Assembly (NCBI GenBank): GCA_964563335.1
Contig: CAZLWL010000002.1
Location: 1 to 64,000, forward strand
Direction of reading: 5' to 3'
Length of the DNA stretch: 64,000 nt
Origin: QNBT01 sp964563335
Lineage (GTDB): Bacteria > Planctomycetota > Phycisphaerae > Sedimentisphaerales > Anaerohalosphaeraceae
Shown here: in pieces, positions 44,093 through 53,400 of the stretch
Layout of the letters: the number at the start of each line of letters is the position of its first letter
How positions within the stretch are numbered: the stretch's first letter is position 1
The notes under the pieces: model-generated
What the model saw: only the letters and a program-made list of their open reading frames with translations
Databases searched by the model: none
Told to the model about the DNA's origin: nothing
Made by a program: the position numbers and the translations under genes

Positions 44093-44121
44093 TTGATAAG
44101 ACAGGTTTGGCGTGGTATTTT
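44093..44121 (+). promoter_or_regulatory. Candidate promoter for initiator tRNA
   Basis: TTGATA (44093-44098) and TATTTT (44116-44121) with a 17-base spacer lie 45 bases before the initiator tRNA. A reasonable sigma-70-type match, but not experimentally shown. Confidence 0.4.
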
Positions 44122-44166
44122 GATGTTTGAATAGGACTTTTGCAAAACTTCAGTTTGAAAATTTGC

Positions 44167-44240
<74 letters not shown>

Positions 44241-44256
44241 GTTGCTAAGTCGCGCA

Positions 44257-44286
44257 GGGACAGGCGGTTAGGCCTGTCCTGATTTT
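44257..44286 (+). terminator. Terminator after initiator tRNA
   Basis: GGACAGGC (44258-44265) pairs with GCCTGTCC (44272-44279) over a 6-nt loop, followed by TGATTTT. It lies 17 bases past the tRNA end. Confidence 0.7.
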
Positions 44287-44303
44287 CGCGCCTTGGGGAC
44301 TGT

Positions 44304-44327
44304 AGCAAAAATGTAGCAATTTTTGCT
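44304..44327. repeat. Perfect inverted repeat near tRNA-fMet
   Basis: AGCAAAAAT (44304-44312) and ATTTTTGCT (44319-44327) flank GTAGCA. It lies between the tRNA terminator and the integrase remnant and may be an attachment-site or recombination remnant. Confidence 0.55.
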
Positions 44328-44377
44328 TCCGTCTGGGCCTTTCAGGGCAGGCCATGGCAAGTAGAAAGGAGAACGCC

Positions 44378-44485
44378 ATGGCAAGTATTTACAAAAAATC
44401 AATAGATATTAGAATTTCGAGTTTAGTTTAATGATATAACAGGTCGTACAGTAACAGCTTACAGATACCAGAGAGCTCTAAGTTG
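44378..44485 (+). pseudogene. Start of a decayed tyrosine integrase
   Basis: ATG at 44378, with AAGGAG 6 nt upstream, opens MASIYKKS, a common start of planctomycete phage-type integrases. After a frame change, the sequence continues as DITGRTVTAYRYQRAL, the usual beta hairpin of the N-terminal arm-binding domain. Nothing further is recognisable. Together with the adjacent tRNA this suggests an old integration site. Confidence 0.55.
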
Positions 44486-44499
44486 CGCTTTGACGTTAC

Positions 44500-44808
44500 C
44501 TATCCCCAGCCCGGCTTATCCGGGAATACATTACTATATTTGATATTGCTGCGCGCTTCGGCCATCATATCCGCCACGGCATCGCGCCACTTTTGATAAT
44601 GGGCCGTCTCCTTGTGCCTGGCCGGGTCATCAGCCGTCCGATACACCTCCACCAATACGAACCGCGTCGGGTCGTCCTGCTGCTGGATAACATCGAACCT
44701 GGCCACGCCCGGCTCTTGAATGCTGCCCTGAGCATTTTCAACCGTAGCCGCCCGAAACGCCTCAACCTGGCCCGCCTTAACACGCACAAAAACGTGAACT
44801 ATAAACAT
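44500..44808 (-). CDS. Antibiotic biosynthesis monooxygenase-domain protein (LsrG/YgiN-like)
   Basis: A 102-residue dimeric ferredoxin-like fold protein. FIVHVFVRVKAGQVEAFRAAT, QEPGVARFDVIQQQDDPTRFVLVEVYR, HKETAHYQKWRDAVADMM are diagnostic of the ABM domain. LsrG acts on phosphorylated autoinducer-2 and YgiN on quinones; no lsr genes surround it, so the substrate is unknown. ATG 44808 opens on the first strand. Confidence 0.85.
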   Translation of the reverse strand: MFIVHVFVRVKAGQVEAFRAATVENAQGSIQEPGVARFDVIQQQDDPTRFVLVEVYRTADDPARHKETAHYQKWRDAVADMMAEARSNIKYSNVFPDKPGWG

Positions 44809-45045
44809 GGCCTTGCCCCAAAACATAACACCTTTGAACGTCTCAAACGCAAGTTTACCCCACAACCTGCCCATTGGCAAATGATTCTTAATACCACCGT
44901 TCCGTCATCCCCCTGAAAGCCGAAATACATTTTACTTTTCGAGGCAAGTTGCCAAACCGATTGAGGCAGAACGTCACGCTTGGCCGGCACCAATGGAGCG
45001 AAGCGGAACAGCCGTCAAGCGCAAGGCTTTGTTGGATGCTTCTTT

Positions 45046-45288
45046 TTATCCGACGATCAGCAGAGCCACGTAGGGAACGACATTGAAGACAATAAATACG
45101 ATTTTGAAAAACCCAAGGAACGAGTAAATGGCCACGTTGAAGGTTTGGCGGGGGATGTGAAACCATTTACTGTGCATACTGTACACAAAATCCTGGAGCG
45201 ACAGAATCATCGCGGCCGAGAAGACAAGTAGGCTCGCGTTAATGATTGTGCACCACATAAAGAATGCTGTTAGCGTCTCAATATCCAT
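45046..45288 (-). CDS. Small two-helix membrane protein, DUF6868-like
   Basis: An 80-residue protein with two or three hydrophobic helices. METLTAFFMWCTIINASLLVFSA-type start, a middle SLQDFVYSMHSKWFHIPRQTFN, and an end FKIVFIVFNVVPYVALLI resemble a small uncharacterised family of bacterial membrane proteins. ATG 45288 has AAGGAG 8 nt upstream; the longer frame upstream is not plausible. Function unknown. Confidence 0.75.
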   Translation of the reverse strand: MDIETLTAFFMWCTIINASLLVFSAAMILSLQDFVYSMHSKWFHIPRQTFNVAIYSFLGFFKIVFIVFNVVPYVALLIVG

Positions 45289-45525
45289 GATATTTCTCCT
45301 TATCTTTCTGAATCCGATAATGATTATACAGTCTGCATAAACAGGCAAACGCAGACGGATTCTTGGGTTCTCCAAGTTGATATAAAGCCAACTCAATCAA
45401 ACGCATTCTATAAGCACTATTCTAACAAATTTTATTTTGTTTGCACGAATTTATCTGCCTTCTACCATCCCTTTCGCCTTCGGCGAAAAGGATGCCACCC
45501 ACCGTCCGTTCTCTGTCTTCTGTCA

Positions 45526-46020
45526 TCACTTATCGATTGCGAGGTATTCCGAAATCTTACCTTTGAGTTCCTCCGGGTTTTCAGATGCGAGCAAGTATTT
45601 CTGTTTGTCTGTGTGTATTGTAACGGCTTTGCCTTTGAAGCCGCGGACATAACCTATGGTGCCGTCAGGGAACTTGTTATACCAGCCCCAGGCAATGGAA
45701 TTCAGTACTTTGTAATCTGATATGGTGATGTATCGTATGCTTTCAAGGGGTATCCTTTTAATCGGTATCCTCAGTAATCCGCTTCTGATTATAAGTTTTT
45801 CTCGGCCAACTTCATAACGAAGCCCAACCATAAAAGCTGTCACAGGACTTATACATAATGCCAATACAATAGCATGGACATAAATGATCGACGGATTGTC
45901 ACCAGCCGCCAATGTAACCAACGCCATGATTGCAAGAACGACGACATATATGATGACGCACATCAACTCGCAAGCTTTAGACTTGTGTTTCCCAAGCAAC
46001 TGGCTCTCAGATTCTGCCAT
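45526..46020 (-). CDS. Bacterial PH-domain-like membrane protein
   Basis: 164 residues: two adjacent hydrophobic helices (about residues 18-40 and 47-66), then a beta-rich cytosolic domain with LRYEVGREKLIIRSGLLRIPIKRIPLESI, as in bPH (DUF304-type) domains, and a repeating KLIIRSG/ISDYKVLNS. The role is unknown; such domains are thought to attach to membranes or peptides. It is 33 bases downstream of the rnfC stop on the same strand and could be co-transcribed. Confidence 0.7.
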   Translation of the reverse strand: MAESESQLLGKHKSKACELMCVIIYVVVLAIMALVTLAAGDNPSIIYVHAIVLALCISPVTAFMVGLRYEVGREKLIIRSGLLRIPIKRIPLESIRYITISDYKVLNSIAWGWYNKFPDGTIGYVRGFKGKAVTIHTDKQKYLLASENPEELKGKISEYLAIDK

Positions 46021-46053
46021 CTGTCCTCCGTCTTCTGTCCTCTGTCATCTGTT

Positions 46054-47409
46054 TTACACCGGCACTTTTTCTTTTGCGCGGGCGACGAGGAGTTTGCCGG
46101 TCTTGATATAGCCGGTCAGCTCGATATTGGCGGGGCACACATAGCTGCAGCAGCCGCACTCCATACACCCGGCCATATAATACTCCTCGGCCACATCCAA
46201 CAGGTTATGCTTCACCGCGTGTGCTATCTTGGTAGGATTCAGGTTTTCCGGGCAAACGTCTATGCACCTGCCGCACCTTATGCACGGCGTTTCCCGCTTT
46301 TCGTATTTTGCCCGGTAAATAGCTTCTTTCGTCAGCACCGTTACCGCGCCGGATGCCTTTGTAATCGGCGTTGACAAATCCGCGATTGCCAGGCCCATCA
46401 TCGGCCCGCCGAGTACCACCTTCGCGGCATTTGCACGCAGCCCCCCCGCCTGCTCAATAAGGTCCGCTACCGACATCCCGACCGGCGTATAATAATTGCC
46501 CGTCCTTGCAATAGCACCGCCCGTTACCGTTACCACCCGATGTGTAAGCGCCGCACCGCAAACAACCGCCTCTGCAATTGCCGCACACGTAGCCACGTTG
46601 AGCACGCAAATGCCAATCATCGGCGGAATACCGCCGGTCGGCACGTTCTTTTCAAGCAGCGAATTTATCAACTGCCTCTCACCGCCCTGCGGATACTTCG
46701 TTTTAACGGGCACAACCTCGATATGTTCGCTATCGGCGCAATTGGCCAGCGCCGCGCGCATCGCTTCAATGGCCTCGGGCTTGTTATCCTCAATCCCGAT
46801 AATCACCCTCGAACAATCGGCGGCTTTGCAGGCGAGTTTAACTCCTGCGATGATTTGATACGTCCACTCCAACATGATTCGATAATCGCACGTTATAAAC
46901 GGCTCACATTCACAGCCGTTGATTATCAGCGTATGTTTCGGCATGCGCGGATTCGGCTCAATCTTAACCCGCGTCGGAAAGCCCGCACCTCCCATGCCAA
47001 CAATCCCAGCCTGACGAACGGCCTCGCATATCTTTTCAGCCGAATACCTGCCCACGTCAAAATCAGCGCCGAATTGCTCGGCGCACGGCCTCTTTTCGCT
47101 CGCGTCTTCCGGGTCAGTATCTATTATCACCGCCATCGCCCGGCCGACAACGGGATGCGATTGAAGCGCGATATCCTTTACCGTCCCGCTTATAGGCGAG
47201 TGCACCGGTGCCGATACAAAAGCGTCTATGTCGCCGACCACTTGACCGGCCTCGACCTTGTCCTTTTTCGCAACCACCGCCCTGCACCCAGCCCCGATGT
47301 GCTGGCTCAGCAGCACTGCCACCTGCTTCGGATTCGGCAGCAGTTGAATTGAGTTATCTGCGCTTAAGTGTTTATTCTCGGCGGGATGAACGCCGCCTGT
47401 AAATGTCAA
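46054..47409 (-). CDS. rnfC: RnfC-like electron transport complex subunit
   Basis: 451 residues. Order: N-terminal GGVHPAENK, barrel-sandwich domain with SAPVHSPISGTVKDI, the NADH/flavin-binding GIVGMGGAGFPTRVK, soluble ligand-binding region, and two 4Fe-4S clusters: CIRCGRCIDVCPENLNP and CMECGCCSYVCPANIE. In Rnf complexes this subunit passes electrons between NADH and ferredoxin across the membrane. No rnfABDGE genes lie in this window, so its partner complex must be encoded elsewhere. Its ATG overlaps the stop of the upstream small protein by four bases. Confidence 0.93.
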   Translation of the reverse strand: MTFTGGVHPAENKHLSADNSIQLLPNPKQVAVLLSQHIGAGCRAVVAKKDKVEAGQVVGDIDAFVSAPVHSPISGTVKDIALQSHPVVGRAMAVIIDTDPEDASEKRPCAEQFGADFDVGRYSAEKICEAVRQAGIVGMGGAGFPTRVKIEPNPRMPKHTLIINGCECEPFITCDYRIMLEWTYQIIAGVKLACKAADCSRVIIGIEDNKPEAIEAMRAALANCADSEHIEVVPVKTKYPQGGERQLINSLLEKNVPTGGIPPMIGICVLNVATCAAIAEAVVCGAALTHRVVTVTGGAIARTGNYYTPVGMSVADLIEQAGGLRANAAKVVLGGPMMGLAIADLSTPITKASGAVTVLTKEAIYRAKYEKRETPCIRCGRCIDVCPENLNPTKIAHAVKHNLLDVAEEYYMAGCMECGCCSYVCPANIELTGYIKTGKLLVARAKEKVPV

Positions 47410-47801
47410 TCTTGCTTTAGCTTCGATGTTTTTTCTCCTTCAATCCTGTCAGGCGTTGGCCTTTCCGCTGCGGCGCCAGCCGCGTCAGAGACACGTCTCG
47501 ACGGGCATCGCGACGAGTTAGCCAACCGAACGTTCACCGCCTTAACAATCAATATGCAAATAAAACTCGCACACCCAGCCAATGCAAAACCGACCATAAT
47601 CCGCAGGTTTTTGCCGGTAACAGCCTGCTTAAACACATGGTCAGATACGGCAAGGGCCGCTATGAAAACCGCTATCGGCAGCAAAAAGACTGTAATCGCT
47701 GTCCTGGCTACACCGGGGCCTTTCGAATTACCCAATTGCTCGTAAACGGCCTTGCAATCACGACTTTGCGGGCATCCCGAACAAAAATCTTTTTCAGCCA
47801 T
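47406..47801 (-). CDS. RseC-like small membrane protein upstream of rnfC
   Basis: 131 residues: a short Cys-rich start FCSGCPQSRDCKAVYEQLGN, then two hydrophobic helices (AITVFLLPIAVFIAALAV; IMVGFALAGCASFICILIV) and a basic/polar tail. The Cys motif plus two helices resembles the RseC/MucC family that works with Rnf-type SoxR reduction. ATG 47801 has AGGA upstream; earlier start codons in frame lie in noncoding-like sequence. It overlaps rnfC by four bases, so the two are co-translated. Confidence 0.6.
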   Translation of the reverse strand: MAEKDFCSGCPQSRDCKAVYEQLGNSKGPGVARTAITVFLLPIAVFIAALAVSDHVFKQAVTGKNLRIMVGFALAGCASFICILIVKAVNVRLANSSRCPSRRVSDAAGAAAERPTPDRIEGEKTSKLKQD

Positions 47802-47832
47802 CGTTTTTCCTACCCGACATAATACTACAGAG

Positions 47833-47861
47833 TTTATAATTGATGTCTGCCGGCCTTGCAA
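47833..47861 (-). promoter_or_regulatory. Candidate promoter for the rnfC unit
   Basis: On the minus strand TTGCAA and TATAAA are spaced by 17 bases, 32 bases before the ATG of the RseC-like gene. Confidence 0.45.
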
Positions 47862-49057
47862 GGCAAATTCACCCAACCTGGCCGGTTTGGGGGCATGATG
47901 GCGGCCGTTGGAACGTAAGAGTTGGTTGTAGATATGCAGAGATAAGGCGCGAAATGGGGGGCTACCTTCAGGTAGTAAGTATCGGCCGTTGAGCGGGCAA
48001 AATCGGGTGGTTATTCTTACTTCTGAGGCAGGAGAAAACATTGCGCAACAGAGAGAGGGAGAAAATTGGGTTTGTTTGGGTTTGTTTTCTGCACATCTGC
48101 AAAGACGTATATTTTCATAACACTTTGTTAATACTTTATTTGCGTTCATTTGAGTATCCAACAAATTGGGTTTGTTTTGCATTATTTTTGTTTCGAAATG
48201 GTACTATTAACCACGAAGTGCCCGAAGGACACGAAAGAATAAATTCCGGGTCAAGCCCGGAATGACAGAGTGAGCCAAAATTCCGCGCTAAAAATAAGAT
48301 AATATTCAGTTTTCAAATGCTCCAAATTAAAAACTTTGCCTTGATTGCCAAATAATGCTTTTTTTGCGTGTATCTGCTGATACTAAGACGTGCGGTACTC
48401 CGCTAAATTCGGCGCCTGCTGGCGGTTTACGTTTGCCTGCTTCCGCCGTCGCACAAGGCTATGGCGGACAAGTGCAAACATACTGTTGTCCCATGTACTA
48501 CAAGAGTACAGGGTAAATATTTTAACATAATATCGAAAAAAGTCAAGGAAAAAATTTGCTCGATTCTGGATACTCGATACTCGATGCTTGATGCGAGATA
48601 CGATTTTTTTGCCACAGAGATCACAGAGATTCAATAAAAAGCAACCACAGGTGGACGCGGATTTCGCAGATTACACTGAATTGTTGGTTGGCTTGGGTAG
48701 TCTTGGTTTGGCTCGGCTGGATGTGAACCTCCGCCAAAGCCAGAACCTTCGACCACAGGCCATTTCCACGAATGGCCGAAGTCAAAAGCTGCTTGTGATG
48801 CAAGCATCGGCGCAGCTTATTAACTTTTTCCAGTGGCTGGCGGGCCAGCCGAGGTGAAGCGAGGGGACGATAGACGACAGATGACGGAAGACAGAGGAGG
48901 GAGGACGGGGACGGTTCAAATGATTATTGTTTATTTATTATTGAGAGTTGGTGAGGGGAAATAAATTGGCGGAGGTGTCTTTGTATTTCCAGAAAGAATT
49001 TTGCCACCGAGAGCACAGAGAGAAAAGAGGTTTAGCTGATAAGCAATCCGACTCGTT
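47862..49057. other. Gene-poor region with repeats
   Basis: About 1.2 kb between the RseC-like gene and the HEPN gene. I see no supported gene. It holds a CCGGGTCAAGCCCGG palindrome ending GGAATGACA (48242-48265). Two related CCACAGAG/CCACCGAG boxes lie near 48610 and 49003, and an AGATTACACTGAATTG-like stretch near 48668. Its composition is more AT-rich around 48280-48620 than the flanks. Confidence 0.5.
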
Positions 49058-50479
49058 TCAGTTCGGTTGCTGCGCAACGATATTCTTGGGAGAACAGGGT
49101 TCCAGCTGCTCTCGCTTAAAACGGTTGTGGCAGTTAATATAAAAACCCTGGTAGTCCAGGAGCCGTAGGAAAACTCTGTCCATACAATTTATTAAGAATG
49201 TATACTCCTTCCACTTGTCAGTACTTTTGGCAGGTTTGCCAGTCTCAGCAATACTGTCGCAATAGAATCGGCCGTTGTGGACTAACTGATTTCTGCTCTT
49301 GACAAATTGACGAATGTCAAAGGAAACTTTGATGTGGTTACAGAGTTGTTGGATAAAATGTCTGAAAGGCCTCCTGTTTAATCCAGAGCAATTTTCGTAA
49401 ATGGCTTTTTGAACATCTATGGGGAGTTGGAGTTCATTAAGATTCTCTTTGATGAAATCTTTTAGTTTGTCAAAGTGGGCTCGGCGCATAGGTTTTTTAT
49501 CCAGAGGGAGGTGGTCTTTTAGATTGTGTCTCAGAACCTCCATGATGAGAACCATTTTCAACGCTCGTAGTTCAATATAATCAGATTCACTTTTGGCATC
49601 GATGTAATGTATTATGAGTTTGGGAAGAGAATATGATTTTTCGATTGCTTTATATTTTGGATAACAAGATTCTACGAAATGTTTAATGTCATTTTTCTGT
49701 CGATGATCAATAATAGGTAGTGGTGTATACGGTTTTGTTATTCGGGAATGGTGTGAGACTTTTTGCAGTTCACCCGCTCTGTTGAACGCTTTATAATAGA
49801 TCCAGTTAATTTGTGTGCCTTGGGCCAGTGAAAGAAGCAGACAGAGATCCGATACGATTGCTTGGGCTTTTGATAGGCTGCGAACGAAAGGTGAGTTCAA
49901 CTCAACCTCACAAGTAACATCAATATCTTTCAATGTGGAAACGCGAAGTGTGACTTTTGAGTAATTTTGTACAGGACGGATCAAAAGAGCCATCTTCTGT
50001 TGATTTTTCAAAAGGTTAAGCGGAAGTGCCAAGAAACTCCCGGTCTGATCACTATAAGGTTGAATACCTAAAAATCGAAAGTTAGTAAGGCCAAAGATAT
50101 ATTTCTCAAGTTGTGGGTGCTCTTTTTTAAGGGATATATCGAGTTGGTTGCAATTGAGTGTAGTATATGAACCTTCGCCTTTCGGAAAGTCTCCCAAGTA
50201 ATTTTTTTCGAATATGAGCCCCTTTGTGATAAGTGAGTAGCCAGAGTCAGTTGTTCCGGTGAACTTTTTTGGTTGAAAGTCTGTCAGAAAATCTTTGTGA
50301 AATTTTCTTGTGTGACATATTAAAAGGGTTGTTCCATCCCTAAGTTGAGCGGCTTCGAAATTACACTGAATTGTTTTTTTATTTTTGAGTTGCAATTTGC
50401 CATTACCGGCATAATAGAAAAGCGTGTGGCCATAAGAATTCAAATCAGTTTGTGCTTTCGTCGAGCCAGTAGTCGTCAT
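49058..50479 (-). CDS. HEPN-domain protein, ApeA-like architecture
   Basis: 473 residues. The N-terminal ~270 residues are beta-rich and include FTGTTDSGYSLITKGLIF, similar in style to the ApeA N-terminal domain; the remainder is helical. The helix ALKMVLIMEVLRHNL and the motif RNQLVHNGRF near residue 395 match the Arg-x4-6-His signature of HEPN RNases. HEPN proteins commonly cut tRNA or other RNA during phage defence or toxin action. ATG 50479 overlaps the stop of the restriction-methylase gene by four bases, showing a two-gene operon. Specific function is inferred, not shown. Confidence 0.75.
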   Translation of the reverse strand: MTTTGSTKAQTDLNSYGHTLFYYAGNGKLQLKNKKTIQCNFEAAQLRDGTTLLICHTRKFHKDFLTDFQPKKFTGTTDSGYSLITKGLIFEKNYLGDFPKGEGSYTTLNCNQLDISLKKEHPQLEKYIFGLTNFRFLGIQPYSDQTGSFLALPLNLLKNQQKMALLIRPVQNYSKVTLRVSTLKDIDVTCEVELNSPFVRSLSKAQAIVSDLCLLLSLAQGTQINWIYYKAFNRAGELQKVSHHSRITKPYTPLPIIDHRQKNDIKHFVESCYPKYKAIEKSYSLPKLIIHYIDAKSESDYIELRALKMVLIMEVLRHNLKDHLPLDKKPMRRAHFDKLKDFIKENLNELQLPIDVQKAIYENCSGLNRRPFRHFIQQLCNHIKVSFDIRQFVKSRNQLVHNGRFYCDSIAETGKPAKSTDKWKEYTFLINCMDRVFLRLLDYQGFYINCHNRFKREQLEPCSPKNIVAQQPN

Positions 50480-53400
50480 TTTGTTGAATCCTCAATGATT
50501 GCGATTTCTTCTTCTGTCAGGTCGTAAAGTTCGTAAACGAGGTTGTCGATTTGTCGGTCGGTTGTATCTATCTGTCTTTTAAGGGCGGTTTTTTCGTGGC
50601 TGGTTTTGGCTTTAGCGAGTTTTTTATTCAAGTCTAACATAGCCTGGACAAGAAAAACCATTTTATCGTGACGTGATTTATCTTTCTTATCGGAAAAGTC
50701 AATGGTGCGGACGGGAATCGCATCGAGGTGCACTTTCTTAAGTTGAGCTATGCTTCGCCTGTTGGTTATGAGCCTGTTGCGGTAGTAAAAGGTTACAAAC
50801 GTTGAGTTCAAGGTGCCGAGTAGGTACTTAAAGTCGAGGTCAGTTTGATTGTCGAAGAGGAAGTACAGAGACTGTTCAGGAAATATACCAGAATCATCAA
50901 GCGTGGCCAGAATTGTATCTCCTGTTTTTCGTAATAGCAGTTTTGGCTTGGCTCCCAGCTTGGTTTTGTCTTTGGTCCGGCCCGTAATGTTTTCTTTTCT
51001 GAAGTCAAACCAATAGTTGTTCTTGAAAGTATATCTGCCAATGCTATTTCCTTTAATGATCTTGATTTGTGTGTCGCTTACTTTAGAACTGGTAATGAGG
51101 CTTGACTTACCACCAAAACCGGATGTTGACTTGCAAATGTTACCCAGAGGGGCCAAGTTCGATAAACTTTCTATTTTCTTTATCAATTTCATTGCGCCAA
51201 CACTGTCACAGTATTGGAACGAGCAGTCTGGCAAGTTTTCAAATTCGAGTTGTGGAATCCTGAGCAGTTCGCATTTGTACTCCCCGATATCGACAGATAA
51301 CTTTGGATTGATCTTTGGGGTGCGATGCAGAATAAACATCAGAGTATCGGCAGTAACGCTGGGGAATGGAACTCGGTAGATTAGCGAAATAATCTGGGAT
51401 TCCTTTAATATTCGCTTCCGAAGCTCGATGAATTGAGAATTGAATCCCAATCGGTCAGGGACGATGTAGCCAAAGTAGGCACCGACGGCGAGCAGGTTAA
51501 GTGCTTGGGCTACAAAGTATTCATACATGTTTGGCATGTATGTGTTGCCAGAAAATTTGCGGACTAAATAATGGATATCGGTCTTGGGGTAGATTCCCGC
51601 GCCAAATTTTCCGGTCAGCGAAATCCACGGTGGGTTTCCGATGACGGCGTCGAAGCCGGGGTTTTTTCGTTTGAGGATTTTGGGGAATTCTTTTTTCCAG
51701 TCGAAGGCGTTTATTTTGTATCGTTCTTCTTCATCGAACATTGTGAGTTGTTTTCCTTCGTAGAAGTCGGGGGCGATGAGGGAATTGCCACATTTGATAT
51801 TATTGCCGAGGTCGGGAAGGGCACGCTCTTTGTGGAAGAGGACGAGTTGGGCCTGGCCTTCGAGGACTTTTAGGAGCAGCGAGAGTTTTGTTACCTCGAC
51901 GGCTTGTGAGTCTATATCGACGCCGAAGATGTTGTTTAAGAGGATTCGTTTTCTTTCGGCAATGGTAAGTTTATAATTTGGAGAAGTATGTAGCCGCTGG
52001 GCGGATTGATTATTAGATTCCTCGCCTGCGCGATGCTGCGCATCGCTTGGCTCGGAATGACGGTGGGGACTAGAATGGTCGGAGTGGGAGGGGGTTTGGT
52101 AGAGCCTTGGGTTTCGGCCTTTGGTGTATTTGGAGGGGTTGTTTTCGGTGTAGTATTTTAAGTGCCAGTCGAGCAGGTATTGGTATGCGGTGATTAGAAA
52201 AGAGCCTGAGCCACAGGCAGGGTCTAATATGCGCAAGCGGGAAACTTGCGCAGGAGTTTTGAATTTTGATCCTTCGACTCCTTCGGTTGCACTCCCTTCG
52301 GCTGCGCTCAGGACAGGCAGGGCAGGGTTTTTAGTTGAGGAATCGCTGCGCGATGGAATTTGAATAGATTCCTCGGCAAGCTCGGAATGACCTGGACCCC
52401 GGCTCGGTGGCCGGGGTGACAAGGGGTTCAAAGGCCGGGGGGACAATCCTGTGCCGGAATGAGTTACGGTTGTGTCAATATCGCCGATGAGTTTGCCAAC
52501 GGTGTTTTTTACGATGTAATCGACTATGTATGAGGGGGTGTAATAGACTCCGCCTGCCTTTTTTACTTCGGGTTTGTATTCTATCCTTGCCCGGTGGCCC
52601 GATGTCAGGGTGATGACTTTACCAAGGAACTGTTCATATATCTGGCCCAGGATTTCGGCAGGCAGGACGGCGAATTCGTAGGGGCTGTCGGGATAATAAA
52701 GGGACTTGATGATGTCTTTTAAGGGTTTATCGTCGATTGTAAGTGTCGGTGTAAGATCGTCGGGTTCATCGCGGTCAGGCTCTTTGTGAAAGTGGAAGAG
52801 GCCTGAGTTGTAGCGGTCATCGGCCTTTTCAAAGAGTTTGAAGAGCCGCAGGTACGTATCGGGGCCGGAGGTTGTGGCGAGAAGCTCGCTGTAACGTTCG
52901 ATGCCGCGGTCTTCAGCTATACGCAAGAATATGATTCGGTCGATAGTGCGCTGGACGGCAAAGTTTAACCGGCGATTGGTGAGGGAAGGATTACGCACAG
53001 CAATGTTACGTGCTATTATGTCGCGCCAGGTTTCGATTTCGTTAAGGAAAGCGGTGTCGACTTCGGCGGTTCCTTTTTTTCGCCTTGCAGATTTGGCGTA
53101 TTTGTCGAACGAGCCTTTGAGGATGGCATCTTTTGAGAATACAGAGGCGATTTCGTCCCAGCGGTCGGGGTATTCGGTGTATTTTATGTATTTAATGCGT
53201 GCGGCGGATGAGCGGTCGGCTTTTACGGGTCGTACGCGGCAGTCATAAACGGCGAACTCCTCAAAATCGGTGAGGACAGAGAGCGGCAGTTTGGCCGACC
53301 ATGCGTAACGTCGGAGTTGAAAAGCGGGGTGCGGAGCATCCTTGATACTGACCGAGGGCTTTTTCGCTTCAACGAAGAATTTGCGTGTTCCGCCGATGCG

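Noticed and set aside
48588..48857. 89-codon frame in the gene-poor region
   Set aside because: It overlaps dispersed CCACAGAG-type repeats and has low protein-like quality.
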